Source: Nocardia carnea NBRC 14403
Lineage (GTDB): Bacteria; Actinomycetota; Actinomycetes; Mycobacteriales; Mycobacteriaceae
Length of the DNA: 64,000 bases
Direction: 5' to 3'
Assembly: GCF_000308515.1 (NCBI RefSeq)
Contig: NZ_BAFV01000053.1
Span: 62,001-126,000 of the forward strand
How positions within the stretch are numbered: the first letter of the stretch is position 1; each line of letters opens with the position of its first letter. The notes beneath the pieces are model-generated. The model was not told the DNA's origin, did no database searches, and saw only the letters and a list, made by a program, of their open reading frames with translations. The position numbers and the translations under genes were made by a program. This document shows positions 48,973 through 59,500 of the stretch, piece by piece.

Positions 48973-49407
48973 ATGCTCCGGCGCTTTGCCGCGCTGTGCC
49001 TGCTGGTCACGTGTCTCACCGCCTGTGGCAGTGACCCGACCGACCGCGCCGCAGGCCAAGAGCCCGGCGCCCAAAACTATTGGCTCACCGAACCTGCCAC
49101 CGACTCCGACCGTCTGGAGTTGCTTCGCCGCGCACGCGGTATCGATCCATGCGCTCTGCTGCCGCGGGATGCGCTCGCAGAATTCGGTACGGTACTGCGC
49201 GTTTTCAATCACGGGCCCAGTAGGTGCACGGCAACACTCAACTCCGATGACCTGTCCGGCCGCACACAGTTCCGCCTGCTCGTTTCGGCCCGCGAACCAG
49301 GCGTTCCGGCTCACGGAGCGGGCACTCAGGTCCGGACGGTCGACGGTGTGGCAGTCACGACCTCCCGCGATCTGGATCAGCTCGGCGAGGACTATCGGGA
49401 CCAGTGA
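48973..49407 (+). CDS. Lipoprotein copy 3, N-terminal fragment
   Basis: A 144-residue N-terminal half of the same family: signal MLRRFAALCLLVTCLTAC with lipobox LTAC, then RARGIDPCALLPRDALAEFG. It stops at 49407 after LDQLGEDYRDQ, where copy 1 continues for about 63 further residues before its second I-D-P-C-A repeat. An out-of-frame deletion of roughly 190 bases explains this. The next fragment begins inside the stop (GTGA overlap), so both could still be made from one message. It could be a degenerating gene or a two-part protein. Confidence 0.7.
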   Translation: MLRRFAALCLLVTCLTACGSDPTDRAAGQEPGAQNYWLTEPATDSDRLELLRRARGIDPCALLPRDALAEFGTVLRVFNHGPSRCTATLNSDDLSGRTQFRLLVSAREPGVPAHGAGTQVRTVDGVAVTTSRDLDQLGEDYRDQ

Positions 49408-49775
49408 TCGACGGGATAGAACCCTGCGCCCCGGCCGTCGCCCTCGGAGCCACCGTGCCCGCGGCCCGGCGATCGCTGTGGTTCTGCGAGTTCGACTACC
49501 ACGGCGATCGAATCAAGCTGGAGTACGTTTTCGCCGGGGAGCGTCTGACTCTGAGGGCGCCGGCGTTCACCGTGGGCACGCACCGTGCCCACCGCTTCGA
49601 CGAACCGGGCGATGACTTGGTGATCTACTGGGGTCGGATCGGCCCACCGGTCGAGAACTCGAGTCCAGTGGGCTCCATGGGGCCGAGCCTGCCCACCGTC
49701 ACGGTGACGGGTTACGACGTCGCCGCCGTCGAAGATGTTGTCCGGAGCGTTGTTTCGATGATCCCCGCCCCGTAG
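49404..49775 (+). CDS. Lipoprotein copy 3, C-terminal fragment
   Basis: A 123-residue reading frame starting at GTG 49404: MIDGIEPCAPAVALGATVPA, then FTVGTHRAHRFDEPGDDLVI and VTVTGYDVAAVEDVVRSVVS, the second half of copy 1. It has no signal peptide, so if translated alone it would stay in the cytoplasm. It overlaps the preceding fragment by four bases and both derive from a single ancestral gene by internal deletion. It is probably part of a pseudogene. Confidence 0.6.
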   Translation: MIDGIEPCAPAVALGATVPAARRSLWFCEFDYHGDRIKLEYVFAGERLTLRAPAFTVGTHRAHRFDEPGDDLVIYWGRIGPPVENSSPVGSMGPSLPTVTVTGYDVAAVEDVVRSVVSMIPAP

Positions 49776-49925
49776 AAAGGGATACCCGCACACTATCGCG
49801 CCCTGGCGGATCGGATCGGGGACATCGCCGCGCCGGTATCCGAGCACGCTCGCACCGGATGGCCTGGGACCACCACATCTCACGCGGTAGCTGACAATGC
49901 GCTGGAAGCGGAGGATAGTGGCGGA

Positions 49926-50999
49926 ATGGACAGGGAGGCGGGTTCTGTGACGGCGGTGGCCGACCGGGTTTTCCACGCCGTGCTCGGGGCTGTCGATGTG
50001 CTGGCGATATTCGTCGGAGACCGGCTGGGCTGGTATCGGAGCCTCGTCGCGGACGGACCGGCGACCGCTGCCGAACTCGCCGCGCGCACCGGGACCCATC
50101 CGCGGTATACCAGGGAGTGGCTGGAGCAACAGGCGGTGACCGGTTTGCTGACTGTGCACCGGGACGGGAGCGCCGCGGAGCGGATGTTCGCCGTTCCGGC
50201 GGCCACGGCGGAGGTGCTCACCGATGAGCACAGCCTCGAGTATCTGGCGCCGATTGCGCGGTTGTTCGGTGCGGTGGGGCCGGCGCTGCCGAAGCTGCTC
50301 GACGCCTACCGCACCGGGGGCGGAGTGAGCTGGGACGAGCTCGGGGACGACGCGCGGGAAGGGCAGGCCGACGGGAATCGGCCGTGGTACGAGAAGCGGC
50401 TCGCGGCGGCGTTGGGCGATGTCCCCGAGGTCGTGGAGGTGCTGGGCACGCCCGGAGCGAAAGTTCTCGATATCGGGTGCGGGGCGGGATGGTCCGCGAT
50501 CACACTGGCCGGTGCCTATCCGGCGGCGCGGGTCCGGGGCGTGGATATCGATGCGCCGTCGGTGCGCCGTGCGGTGGCGAATGCGGCCGCGGCGGGAGTT
50601 ACGGATCGGGTGGAGTTCACGGTCGGGGATGCGGCGGAGCTGCCGACGGGCGGGTTCGATATCGCGTTCGCGTTCGAATGCGTGCACGATATGCCCCGGC
50701 CGGTCGAGGTGCTGGCGGCCGTGCGCCGGGCGCTGCGGCCCGGCGGGATCATGGTGGTGATGGATGAGGCGGTCGCGCCGGAGTTCGCGCCCGACGGGGA
50801 CGATCTGGAACGGCTGATGTACGGGTTCAGCTTGTTCGTCTGCCTGCCCGACGGGATGTCGAGCCCGCCGAGTGCCGGGACCGGCACGGTGATGCGGGCC
50901 GCGACCCTACGGAACTACGCGCTCGAAGCGGGTTTCACGAGATTCGATGTCCTGCCGATCGAGGATTTCGGGTTCTGGCGTTTCTACCTACTCGGCTGA
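49926..50999 (+). CDS. Class I SAM-dependent methyltransferase with N-terminal winged helix
   Basis: A 357-residue enzyme. Residues 30-80 form a winged-helix dimerisation domain (TAAELAARTGTHPRYTREWL), and residues 170-270 hold the SAM site (VLDIGCGAGWSAITLAGAYP, VDIDAPSVRRAVANAAAAGV). It resembles small-molecule O-methyltransferases and the Rv2258c-type family of actinobacteria. GTG 49947 (MTAVADRVFH) is an alternative start with an AGGGAGG site eight bases upstream. Its end overlaps the convergent membrane-protein gene by 16 bases. Confidence 0.83.
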   Translation: MDREAGSVTAVADRVFHAVLGAVDVLAIFVGDRLGWYRSLVADGPATAAELAARTGTHPRYTREWLEQQAVTGLLTVHRDGSAAERMFAVPAATAEVLTDEHSLEYLAPIARLFGAVGPALPKLLDAYRTGGGVSWDELGDDAREGQADGNRPWYEKRLAAALGDVPEVVEVLGTPGAKVLDIGCGAGWSAITLAGAYPAARVRGVDIDAPSVRRAVANAAAAGVTDRVEFTVGDAAELPTGGFDIAFAFECVHDMPRPVEVLAAVRRALRPGGIMVVMDEAVAPEFAPDGDDLERLMYGFSLFVCLPDGMSSPPSAGTGTVMRAATLRNYALEAGFTRFDVLPIEDFGFWRFYLLG

Positions 51000-51610
51000 A
51001 CACAAGCGGCCCGCGTCGTGCTCGGCACGTTCAGCGCCGTGCGCAGCGCGGCGGGGTCGTCGAGGGAGAGGCTGATCCGGGTCGTCTCGGCCGTGATGCG
51101 GCCGCTGGGTAGCAGCGAGTCGATATGCACGGCGACGGGGTCGTTCAGGGTGAGGTCCACGGTGGCGCCATCGGGGCCCGCGAGGAACAGCCTGCCGTCC
51201 TCGAACGCGGTCGCGGTGTGGTTGTAGCGGCGGCATCCTGCAACCGCCGTGATCCGGTCGAGTGGTACGCGGGCGACTACGCGGCCCGATCGGCGCAGTA
51301 CCACTTCCTGGCCGGTCACATAGTGCGGATAGGCGATATCGGCGATGACCACCGCGAACACAAACACCAGTGACCACACGGAAACCACAGCAAGCGTGAT
51401 GCCGAGCCATACCCAGGGGATCACCAGGTGTAATACGACCACTTCGATCAGGGTCGCCGCGAGGAAGGCCATGGGCAGGGCGAGGACACCGCGGGTGGCG
51501 GTGAGCGGCTGCTGTTCGCGGCTGTCGCGGTCGGTGGTGCGGCGCAGCCACAGCCACAGGCCGGCATACAGCCGGGCCTGGTTGCGGAGGAGTCGCAAGA
51601 ACCCGGTCAC
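50984..51610 (-). CDS. Membrane protein of unknown function
   Basis: A 208-residue protein with two or three transmembrane helices (GVLALPMAFLAATLIEVVVL, WVWLGITLAVVSVWSLVFVF) followed by a 100-residue soluble domain rich in beta strands (GQEVVLRRSGRVVARVPLDR, GRLFLAGPDGATVDLTL) that resembles bacterial PH-like domains. It is coupled by a four-base overlap to the MerR gene upstream. Probably the pair forms a regulator-membrane unit. Function is unassigned. Confidence 0.72.
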   Translation of the reverse strand: MTGFLRLLRNQARLYAGLWLWLRRTTDRDSREQQPLTATRGVLALPMAFLAATLIEVVVLHLVIPWVWLGITLAVVSVWSLVFVFAVVIADIAYPHYVTGQEVVLRRSGRVVARVPLDRITAVAGCRRYNHTATAFEDGRLFLAGPDGATVDLTLNDPVAVHIDSLLPSGRITAETTRISLSLDDPAALRTALNVPSTTRAACVQPSR

Positions 51611-52404
51611 GACGGTCCCCCACTGGTGTCTGCCAGCAATTCCATCGCACGGCGGACCGCCTGGCGTTGTGCGGGGTCGGGGACGAGGGTGTCCTCCGAC
51701 AGCGCGGGTGCGCCGTGCGGGATATCCGCGGTCGCCGCGACCACGCTGTCGAAATCGAGCCGCCGCAGCTGGCCGGCGATTTCCTGCGCCATCTCCTCGA
51801 TCAGTTCGGCGGACTGCGCCACCGGGCGGCCGTGCAACCGCTCCCAGCCGCGCAGCAGCCGGCGGTAACCGGTGCGGGCGGCCGGGTCGGCGAGGGCATG
51901 GGTGAACCAGGTGAACATTTCAGCGGGTGTGTCGCCGGAGAGGGAGAAGACCTCCAGCATGTCGCGTTCCTGGTCGAGCGCGGCACGCTCCGGTTCGTCG
52001 GCTTGCTCGCGGGCCCGGTCGAAGGCGTCGGCGACCTCGTCCGGGAGTGCGGTCAGGCGGCGGTCGGCGTCGACCGCGGCCAGCATCCGGGCCACACCTT
52101 CCTGTTTGCGCCCGAGCTGGGTGATGCGCTGGGTGATCTCTTCGTGCAGCGCGGCGAGGTCGGCCCGCAGGTCTTCGGTATCCGAGGCGCCGTGCTCGTT
52201 GGCGAATACGGCGGCCACCGCGCCGAGCGGCAGGCCGTTGTCGGCGAGCCAGCGGATCCGCATGAGCCGGGTCAGTTCGGCCATCCCGTAGTCGCGGTAG
52301 CCGTTGTCGGGGCGGGCGGGTTCCGGGAGCAGGCCCAGTCGGTGATAGTGGCGGACGGCGCGGGGGGTGGTTCCGGCGGCCGCGGCGATTTCACTGATCC
52401 TCAT
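51607..52404 (-). CDS. MerR-family regulator with large C-terminal sensor domain
   Basis: A 265-residue regulator. Residues 1-70 are a MerR winged helix (MRISEIAAAAGTTPRAVRHY HRLGLLPEP region). A coiled coil follows (LAALHEEITQRITQLGRKQE), then a 150-residue helical domain (RLHGRPVAQSAELIEEMAQE) like TipAL/TAS-type drug-binding domains. The frame is open far upstream, but ATG 52404 is the family start. Just upstream lies TTGACTACGACGTAGCGTCA, a dyad with the long spacer typical of MerR promoters. It is divergent from the F420-dependent oxidoreductase at 52565. Confidence 0.85.
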   Translation of the reverse strand: MRISEIAAAAGTTPRAVRHYHRLGLLPEPARPDNGYRDYGMAELTRLMRIRWLADNGLPLGAVAAVFANEHGASDTEDLRADLAALHEEITQRITQLGRKQEGVARMLAAVDADRRLTALPDEVADAFDRAREQADEPERAALDQERDMLEVFSLSGDTPAEMFTWFTHALADPAARTGYRRLLRGWERLHGRPVAQSAELIEEMAQEIAGQLRRLDFDSVVAATADIPHGAPALSEDTLVPDPAQRQAVRRAMELLADTSGGPS

Positions 52405-52564
52405 GCCGTCCAGCGTGGGGTGTGACGCTACGTCGTAGTCAAGGGCCGCAGGAGCTATCCGCACACCGGCGCGGAAACATTGCCCGGACGCCGCTCGGAC
52501 GACAGAGTGGAGGCCGAGGTTGATCTCGTGCGGCCCGCGGGCCCGAACTATGGAGGAGAGTGCT

Positions 52565-53557
52565 GTGCGCTTCGGAATCTTCATCCCCCAGGGCTGGCGG
52601 CTGGATCTGGTGGGTATCGAACCCGCCGCGCAGTGGGAAGTGATGCGAGGTCTCGCGGCACGCGCCGACGCGAATCCGGTGTGGGAATCACTGTGGGTGT
52701 ACGACCACTTCCACACCGTGCCCGAACCCACCGAGGAAGCCACTCATGAAGCGTGGAGCCTGATGTCGGCGTTCGCCGCGACCACCTCACGGGTGCGACT
52801 CGGACAGATGTGTACGGCGATGAGTTACCGCAACCCGGCCTACCTGGCGAAGGTCGCGGCGACCGTCGATCTGATCTCCGGCGGCCGGACCGAGATGGGG
52901 ATCGGCGGCGGCTGGTACGAACACGAGTGGCGCGCCTACGGGTACGGTTTCCCCACCGCCGGGGAGCGGCTGGGCAGGCTGGACGAGGGCGTGCAGATCT
53001 TCCGGCAGGCGTGGAGTTCGGGCACCGCGACGCTGGACGGCAAGTATTACCAGGTGGACGGCGCGATCGTGCGACCGCTGCCAGTGCAGGAGGGCGGGAT
53101 CCCGCTGTGGATTGCCGGTGGTGGCGAGAAGAAAACTCTGCGTATCGCCGCGAAATACGCGAACTACACGAACTTCGCCGGTAATCCCGAGGAGTTCACC
53201 CGCAAATCGGAGATCCTGCGCGACCACTGTGCCGAGGTCGGCACCGATTTCGACGCCATCGTGCGCAGCGCCAACTTCAATGTTGTCATCGGCGCCACCG
53301 AAGCCGAGGTCGAGCAGCGCATCTCCGAGAACGCGGCACGGCTGACCCCGGTCCTGGGCGAGGAGAAGGCCCGCGCCTACCTCGACAACCTGACCACCGG
53401 CGGTGCCGCCGTCGGCACTCCGGAGCAGATCGTGGAGAAGCTGTCCGCCGTCCGCGATCGCGGCCTCGGCTACGCCATCTTCAACTTCCCGGAAGCGGCC
53501 TACGACACCAGCGGAATCGAACTCCTGGAACGGCAGGTGCTTCCGGCGCTGTCCTGA
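52565..53557 (+). CDS. LLM-class F420-dependent oxidoreductase
   Basis: A 330-residue luciferase-like (bacterial luciferase fold) protein starting MRFGIFIPQGWRLDLVGIEP at GTG 52565, with GGAGGAG upstream. Motifs WVYDHFHTVPEP, GQMCTAMSYRNPAYLAKVAA, GGRTEMGIGGGWYEHEWRAY and GTPEQIVEKLSAVRDRG are characteristic of actinobacterial F420-dependent members. It probably transfers hydride between F420 and a small substrate, either reductively or as a monooxygenase with FMN. It is divergent from a MerR regulator and ends 15 bases before the convergent NRPS stop. Confidence 0.85.
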   Translation: MRFGIFIPQGWRLDLVGIEPAAQWEVMRGLAARADANPVWESLWVYDHFHTVPEPTEEATHEAWSLMSAFAATTSRVRLGQMCTAMSYRNPAYLAKVAATVDLISGGRTEMGIGGGWYEHEWRAYGYGFPTAGERLGRLDEGVQIFRQAWSSGTATLDGKYYQVDGAIVRPLPVQEGGIPLWIAGGGEKKTLRIAAKYANYTNFAGNPEEFTRKSEILRDHCAEVGTDFDAIVRSANFNVVIGATEAEVEQRISENAARLTPVLGEEKARAYLDNLTTGGAAVGTPEQIVEKLSAVRDRGLGYAIFNFPEAAYDTSGIELLERQVLPALS

Positions 53558-53572
53558 GCACCACGGCAGCGG

Positions 53573-56500
53573 CTACGAGACCAGGGACACCGGATCTTCC
53601 GGACGGGACGGCATATCCGCACGCTCCGTCCGGGACCCGGCCGTTCCCGGAGCGGCATCGAGTAGCGGTGCCAGCACCCTGCCGATAGTCCGCAACGATT
53701 GCGGTGAGGCGATCTCCCAATGAGTGGCGTCGACCGCGGTTTCGTGCACCCGGCCGGAGATATAGCGACGCCAGGCTCCCGCGGCGCGGCCCGACCCGCG
53801 ATCGTCCCGGTCGGCGGTGAAGAAAATAAGGTCCCCCCGGTAGATCCCCGGACGGTGCCGCGGGCCGATCTGCTGCGCGCTCAGTACACCGGTGAATACC
53901 CGCTGCACCCTGTCCTCGGTAAGCGCACCGAACGGCCCGGGAAGCGTGGCCAGCAGTTGCATCGCCTGGTCGAGAGTGAACTCGCCGGCCGGGATATCGA
54001 CCAGCTGATCGGTCCCCAGCTGGCCGATCAGATTGCCGACCGTCACCGGTTGCTCGCCGAGGTAGCCGACGTCTCCGGCGAACGAGTCGAGCATGCCCAG
54101 CAACTCGACCCGCTCGCCCTGCTGCTGCAGCTGTACCGCCATGGCGTGCGCGATGAGTCCGCCGTAGCACCAGCCGAGCAGGCGGTAGGGACCGCGGGCC
54201 TGCACCGCGCGGATGCGGCGCAGATAGTCGGCGGCCAGGTCGTCGATCGACTCCGGTGTGGCGGTGTTCTCGGTGATCGCCGGCGACTGGATCCCGTAGA
54301 GGGGGCAGGCCACCTCCGTGCCGAGGCCCGCGAAACTCCACGACAGACCCATCACCGGATGGATGCAGAACAATGGGAGCCCGGTCCCGGTGGTCCGGAT
54401 CGGCAGGACCGGCGCGAGTGCCGTTTCGGGCGTCAAGGTGGAATCTGCGCGCGCATCGGCGATCCGCCGCGCGAGACCCGCGGGGGTGGGGTCGGCGAAC
54501 AGCCACGGCAGGGCGATGTCCACACCGGTCTCGTCGCGTAGGCAGGCGAGCAGCGTGGTGGCGACCATCGAGTTCCCGCCGAGATCGAAGAAGGAATCGT
54601 CGGCACCGACCCGCGCCACGTCCAGTACATCCGCGAAGACGGCCGCGATCCGCCGTTCCAGCTCGCCGCTGGGCGCGCGATAGCCGCGGCCGGAATCGAA
54701 ACGCGGCCGCGGCAGGGCCGCGATATCCACTTTCCCGGTCCCGGTGAGCGGTAGTTCGGCGACAACGACCACGGCGTCGGGAACCATATGCGCGGGTAGC
54801 TGCGTGCGCAGGACATCCCGCAGTGCGTGCCCGTCCGCAGGGGCTGCGTGCCCGTCCGCAGGGGCGGTATCCGCGGCACCCACCGCGGCGTAACCGAGCA
54901 GCCGGGGCCCCGCGCCCGCGTCGTGGTCGACGATTACCGCCGCGGCGCGCACGCCCGGGCAGGTCCGCAGTGCGGCTTCGATTTCGGCGGGCTCGATGCG
55001 GAATCCCCGTAACTGCACCTGCCGGTCGGCGCGGCCGTGATGCTCCAGCTCACCGGATTCGTTCCACCGGCCGAGATCGCCGGACCGGTAGAGCACGCCT
55101 CCGTGGGTGTAGGGATCGGCGACGAAACGGGTCGCGGTGAGCCCCGGCCGCTCGGCGTAACCGCGGCTCACCTGGGCTCCCGCCAGGTAGATCTCGGCGA
55201 CGATACCGGTCGGGACGGGCTGCAGCCGGGCATCGAGTACGCGGATCCCGACACCGTCGAGGGGCCGCCCCACCGGAGTTCCCGGTGCCCGGCGGCCCGC
55301 CGCGACGGGGTCCAGTTCGGCATGGGTCAGATGCACTGTGGTCTCGGTGATTCCGAACATATTGCTGATCCGGGGGGCGTCGCCGCCGTAGCGGCGGAAC
55401 AACGGCAGCAGGCTGCTCGGATCGAGCGGCTCACCACCGAAGACGATACGGCGTAGCGCCAGTGGTGTATCCGCGGCCGCATCGGCTGCGTCCAGCGCGA
55501 CGAATGCACTCGGTGTCTGATTCAGGATGCTGACCCGCTCCCGCGACAGCAGTTCGTGCAGATCTCGCGGGGAGCGCGCAGTGTGATGATCGGCGACCAC
55601 GAGACTCGCGCCCGTGGTCAGCGCGCCCCACATCTCCCATACCGAGAAGTCGAATGCGGACGAATGGACCATCGACCAGACGTCGTCGTTGTTCAGCCCG
55701 AGCAGAGCACCGGCCCGCCGCAGCAGCGCCACGATACTCGCGTGGGTCACCGCCACACCTTTCGGGCGGCCGGTCGATCCCGAGGTGTAGATGATGTAGG
55801 CGAGGTTGCCGGGACGGGCGCGCGGCAAGGCCGTCGAAAGGGGCTCGATCTCACCGTTCTCCCACCTGTCCAGCTCGAGTACCGGGACCCCGGCGGGGGC
55901 ATCGATTCCGCTGTCGGCCGTCGTGAGGACACAGCGCGGCGCCGTTTCGCCGAGCACGTACCGGATACGCTCGGGTGGATACGCGGGGTCGATCGGCACA
56001 TAGGCAGCACCTGCACGGATCACCGCGACGATCGCGACGATCAGCCTCACACCGCGCGGTAGCGCCACCGCAACGCGGGCTTCCGGCCCGGCCCCCAGCC
56101 GCACCAACCGCTGGGCCAGCGCGCCGGAGTCGGTGGCGAGCGCTTGGTAGGTCAGCGCTATTCCACCGAAGCGCACGGCCACCGCATCCGGGGCGAGGCG
56201 TACTGCCGCCGCGAAGAGATCGGCGAGTGTCGTATCGTCGCCGGGTTCCACCTGTACCGGGTCCACGAGCCGCGCGTATTCCGCATCGTCGAGCAGCGCG
56301 ATATCCCCTACCGGCGTCGCGGTAGCGGAGGTGACGGCCCGCAGTACCCGCTGGAGGGTATCGCCGATGCGCCGCACGGTCGCCGTATCGAAAAGGTCTG
56401 TCGCATAGGTGAAATAGACCGCCGAATCGCTCAGCGTCAGTTGCAGATCGAACTCGGCGGTGCGGATATCCCGTTCCACGGGTTGCACCGTGATCTCCGC

Positions 56501-59500
56501 GGCCGTCCCCACAACTCGCGTCTCGACCTCCTCGGTGAGCACAACCTGGAACAGCGGATGGTGATCACGCCGGCGGACCGGATTCAGTTCCTGGACAATC
56601 CGTTCGAAGGGCACATCGGCGTGCGCGAAGGCCGCGAGGTCGGTATCGCGGACCGCGGACAGCAGATCTGCGAACGAGGCCGCGAGGTCGACTCGGATGC
56701 GCAGTACCACCATATTGACGAACATGCCGACCAGATCGTCGAGTTCCGCCCCACCACGGCCGGCGACCGGGGTCCCGATGGCGATATCGGCGCCACCGGT
56801 GAGCCGGGCCAAGGTAACCGCCAATGCGGCATGCACCACCATGAACCGGGAAGCGCCGGAGGCCACTGCCATTCGCCCCAGCGCTGCGACGACCTCCGGA
56901 TCGAACTCGACCCGCAGCGCAGCACCCGCTCCCGAAGCGACCGCAGGTGCGGGCCGGTCGAACGGCAGCGGCAGCCGCGCGGGGAGTCCGGCCAGGCGCT
57001 CCCGCCAGTACGCCAGCTGCCGTCCCATCGGGGTGGCCGGGTCCGCGGCGTCACCCAGCCATTCGACCTGCCGGATCGCGTAGTCGGCGTAGGCCACCGG
57101 CTGGGCCGGGAACTGCGGCGCTGCCCCGGCGGTACGTGCCGAATACGCGGTCAGCAGGTCGGTCGACAGCGGCCGAGCCGACCAGCCGTCCGCGCTGATG
57201 TGGTGGATCACCACGGCGAGTACATGCTGGTGCCGGTGCACCCGGAACAGCCGGACCCGCACCGGCAGATCGCGGACGAGGTCGAATCCCATTGCCGCGA
57301 AGGTCGCCAGCCGTTCCCGGAGTTCGGCGGGCTCGACCGGCACCGCCGAAAGCTCGATCTCCTGTTCACCGGCCCGCAGTACCGATTGCCAGGGGCCGCC
57401 GTGGACATCCTCGGGATACACCGTTCGCAACGGTTCGTGGCGCGCGACCACATCGGCGATCGCTGCCCGCAGCGCGGCGATATCGAGTGTCCCCCGTATA
57501 TGCACGGCGATCGGGATGTTGTTCACCGCGGACGCGGGATCGAAACGGTTCAGGAACCAGAGGCGCTGTTGCGCCGGGGCGAGCGGCACCCGCGCCGGCC
57601 GCTCGGGCACGAGGGCCACCCGCCGCGCTCCAGAACCTGCCGACTCCCGGATCCGCGCGGCCAGCCCGGCCACGGTCGGCGCCTCGAATACCGTCCGCAT
57701 CGGCACCTCGGCCGCGAAGACGGCACCGAGTCGCGCGCCCAGCCGGGCGGCGGCCAGCGAGTTGCCGCCGAGTTCGAAGAAGTCTGCCTCCGGACCGGCC
57801 ACTTCGACACCGAGCAGTTCGGCGAACACCTCCCGGACCGCCCGTTCCACCGCATCCGCCGGAGCCGCGGGCGCTACGGCACCGAACACGGGTTCGGGCA
57901 GGGCGGCACGGTCGACCTTGCCCGCCGTGGTGAGCGGAAACCGGTCGAGGGCGACGATACGGGCCGGTACGGAGTGCGCGGCGAGCATGCCCCGCGCGAA
58001 TTCGCGCAACTGCACCACATCGATCGAACAGCCCGGTGCCGCAACAACATAGGACACCAGCATCAGGGCGCCGGAAGGTGCCGTCCGCCCTACCGTGACC
58101 GAAGTGCGTACTGTCTCGTGGCGCGACAACACCGCGTCCACCTCCCCGGGTTCGAGGCGTATCCCGCGAATCTTCAACTGGAAGTCCGTACGCCCCACAT
58201 ACTCGAGCCCCGACAGCGCCCTGTCCGCCCGGATGTACCGGACCAGATCACCGGTCCGGTACATCCGGGCTCCGGTAGGCGACCACGGATCTGCCACGAA
58301 ACTCCCGGCAGTACGGCCGGGCGCCCGCAGGTACCCGCGGGCGAGGCCGGTGCCGGTGAGATAGAGCTCCCCGACCACCCCCGGCGGCACGGGGCGCAGG
58401 CGCCGGTCGAGGACCCGGACAGCATTCCCCGGGGTGGCGTCTCCGATCAGCACCGGCCGGCCGGCCGCCAGCGCCGCGGCCACCGAAATAACCGTCACCT
58501 CGGTCGGGCCGTACCCGTTGAGGTAGATCCGGTCCCCCGCCCAGCGGTCCACCAGTTCGGGATCGGAGATATCTCCGCCCACCACGAGACCGCGCAACCC
58601 CGTATGGCGGGCGGGGTCGAGAGTCGCCAGTATCGCGGGCGGAGTCACCGCGTAGGTGACGTTCCGGGTGGCGATCAGGTCGTCGAGCGCGGCGCCTCCG
58701 ACGGTATCCGGCGGCACGACGACCAGGGTCGCGCCGTTGCCGAAGGCCAGCATCCATTCGAGCACCGACGGGTCGAAGGTCGGGGCACACACATGCAGGA
58801 CACGGGAGCCGGGTTCCACCCCGAGCTGTGCGGTGACCGTCTCGAACAACGGGCCGAGCCCGCTGTGGGTGACGGCCACCCCTTTCGGCCTACCGGTCGA
58901 ACCCGAGGTGTACTGCACATACGCGAGGTCCGCCGGATGCGGGCGGCGGGTGGACACCGGCTCGGTAGGAAACCGCGCCGTGCCACCGGATTCCTGCCGC
59001 GCAGGGGCCAGGAGTATCCAGTCGAGCCGCCCGTGCCCGTCACCGGCGGGATCACCGGTCGTCAGGCCGAGGACCGCCCCGGAGTCGGCCAGAATCCACT
59101 CGACCCGGTCCCGCGGGAAGGCCGGATCGACCGGCAGGAACGCGGCGCCGGATTTCGCGACTGCCCAGACACCCGCCAGGAACTCCGCGGACCGCGGGGC
59201 GTGGATGACCACCACATCCCCCGGACCGATACCGCGGGCGATCAACTGCCCGGCCAAGCGGCCGGACCAGGTATCGAGCTCGTCGTAGCCGATCTCGCGG
59301 TCACCGTCCACGACCGCGATACGGTCCCGGGCCCACGGGAGCGCAGCGGTGAGGATGTCCCCGAGCGTGCGCCCGGCGGACTCGGACACGGACGGGCCGC
59401 CGGGCCTCGTCTCGTGGAAATCGATATCCCCCACCGGCGTCCGCGGGTGGGCGACCACGACAGCGGCCAACCGCAGCCAACTGGCGGCCCAGAACCGTAT

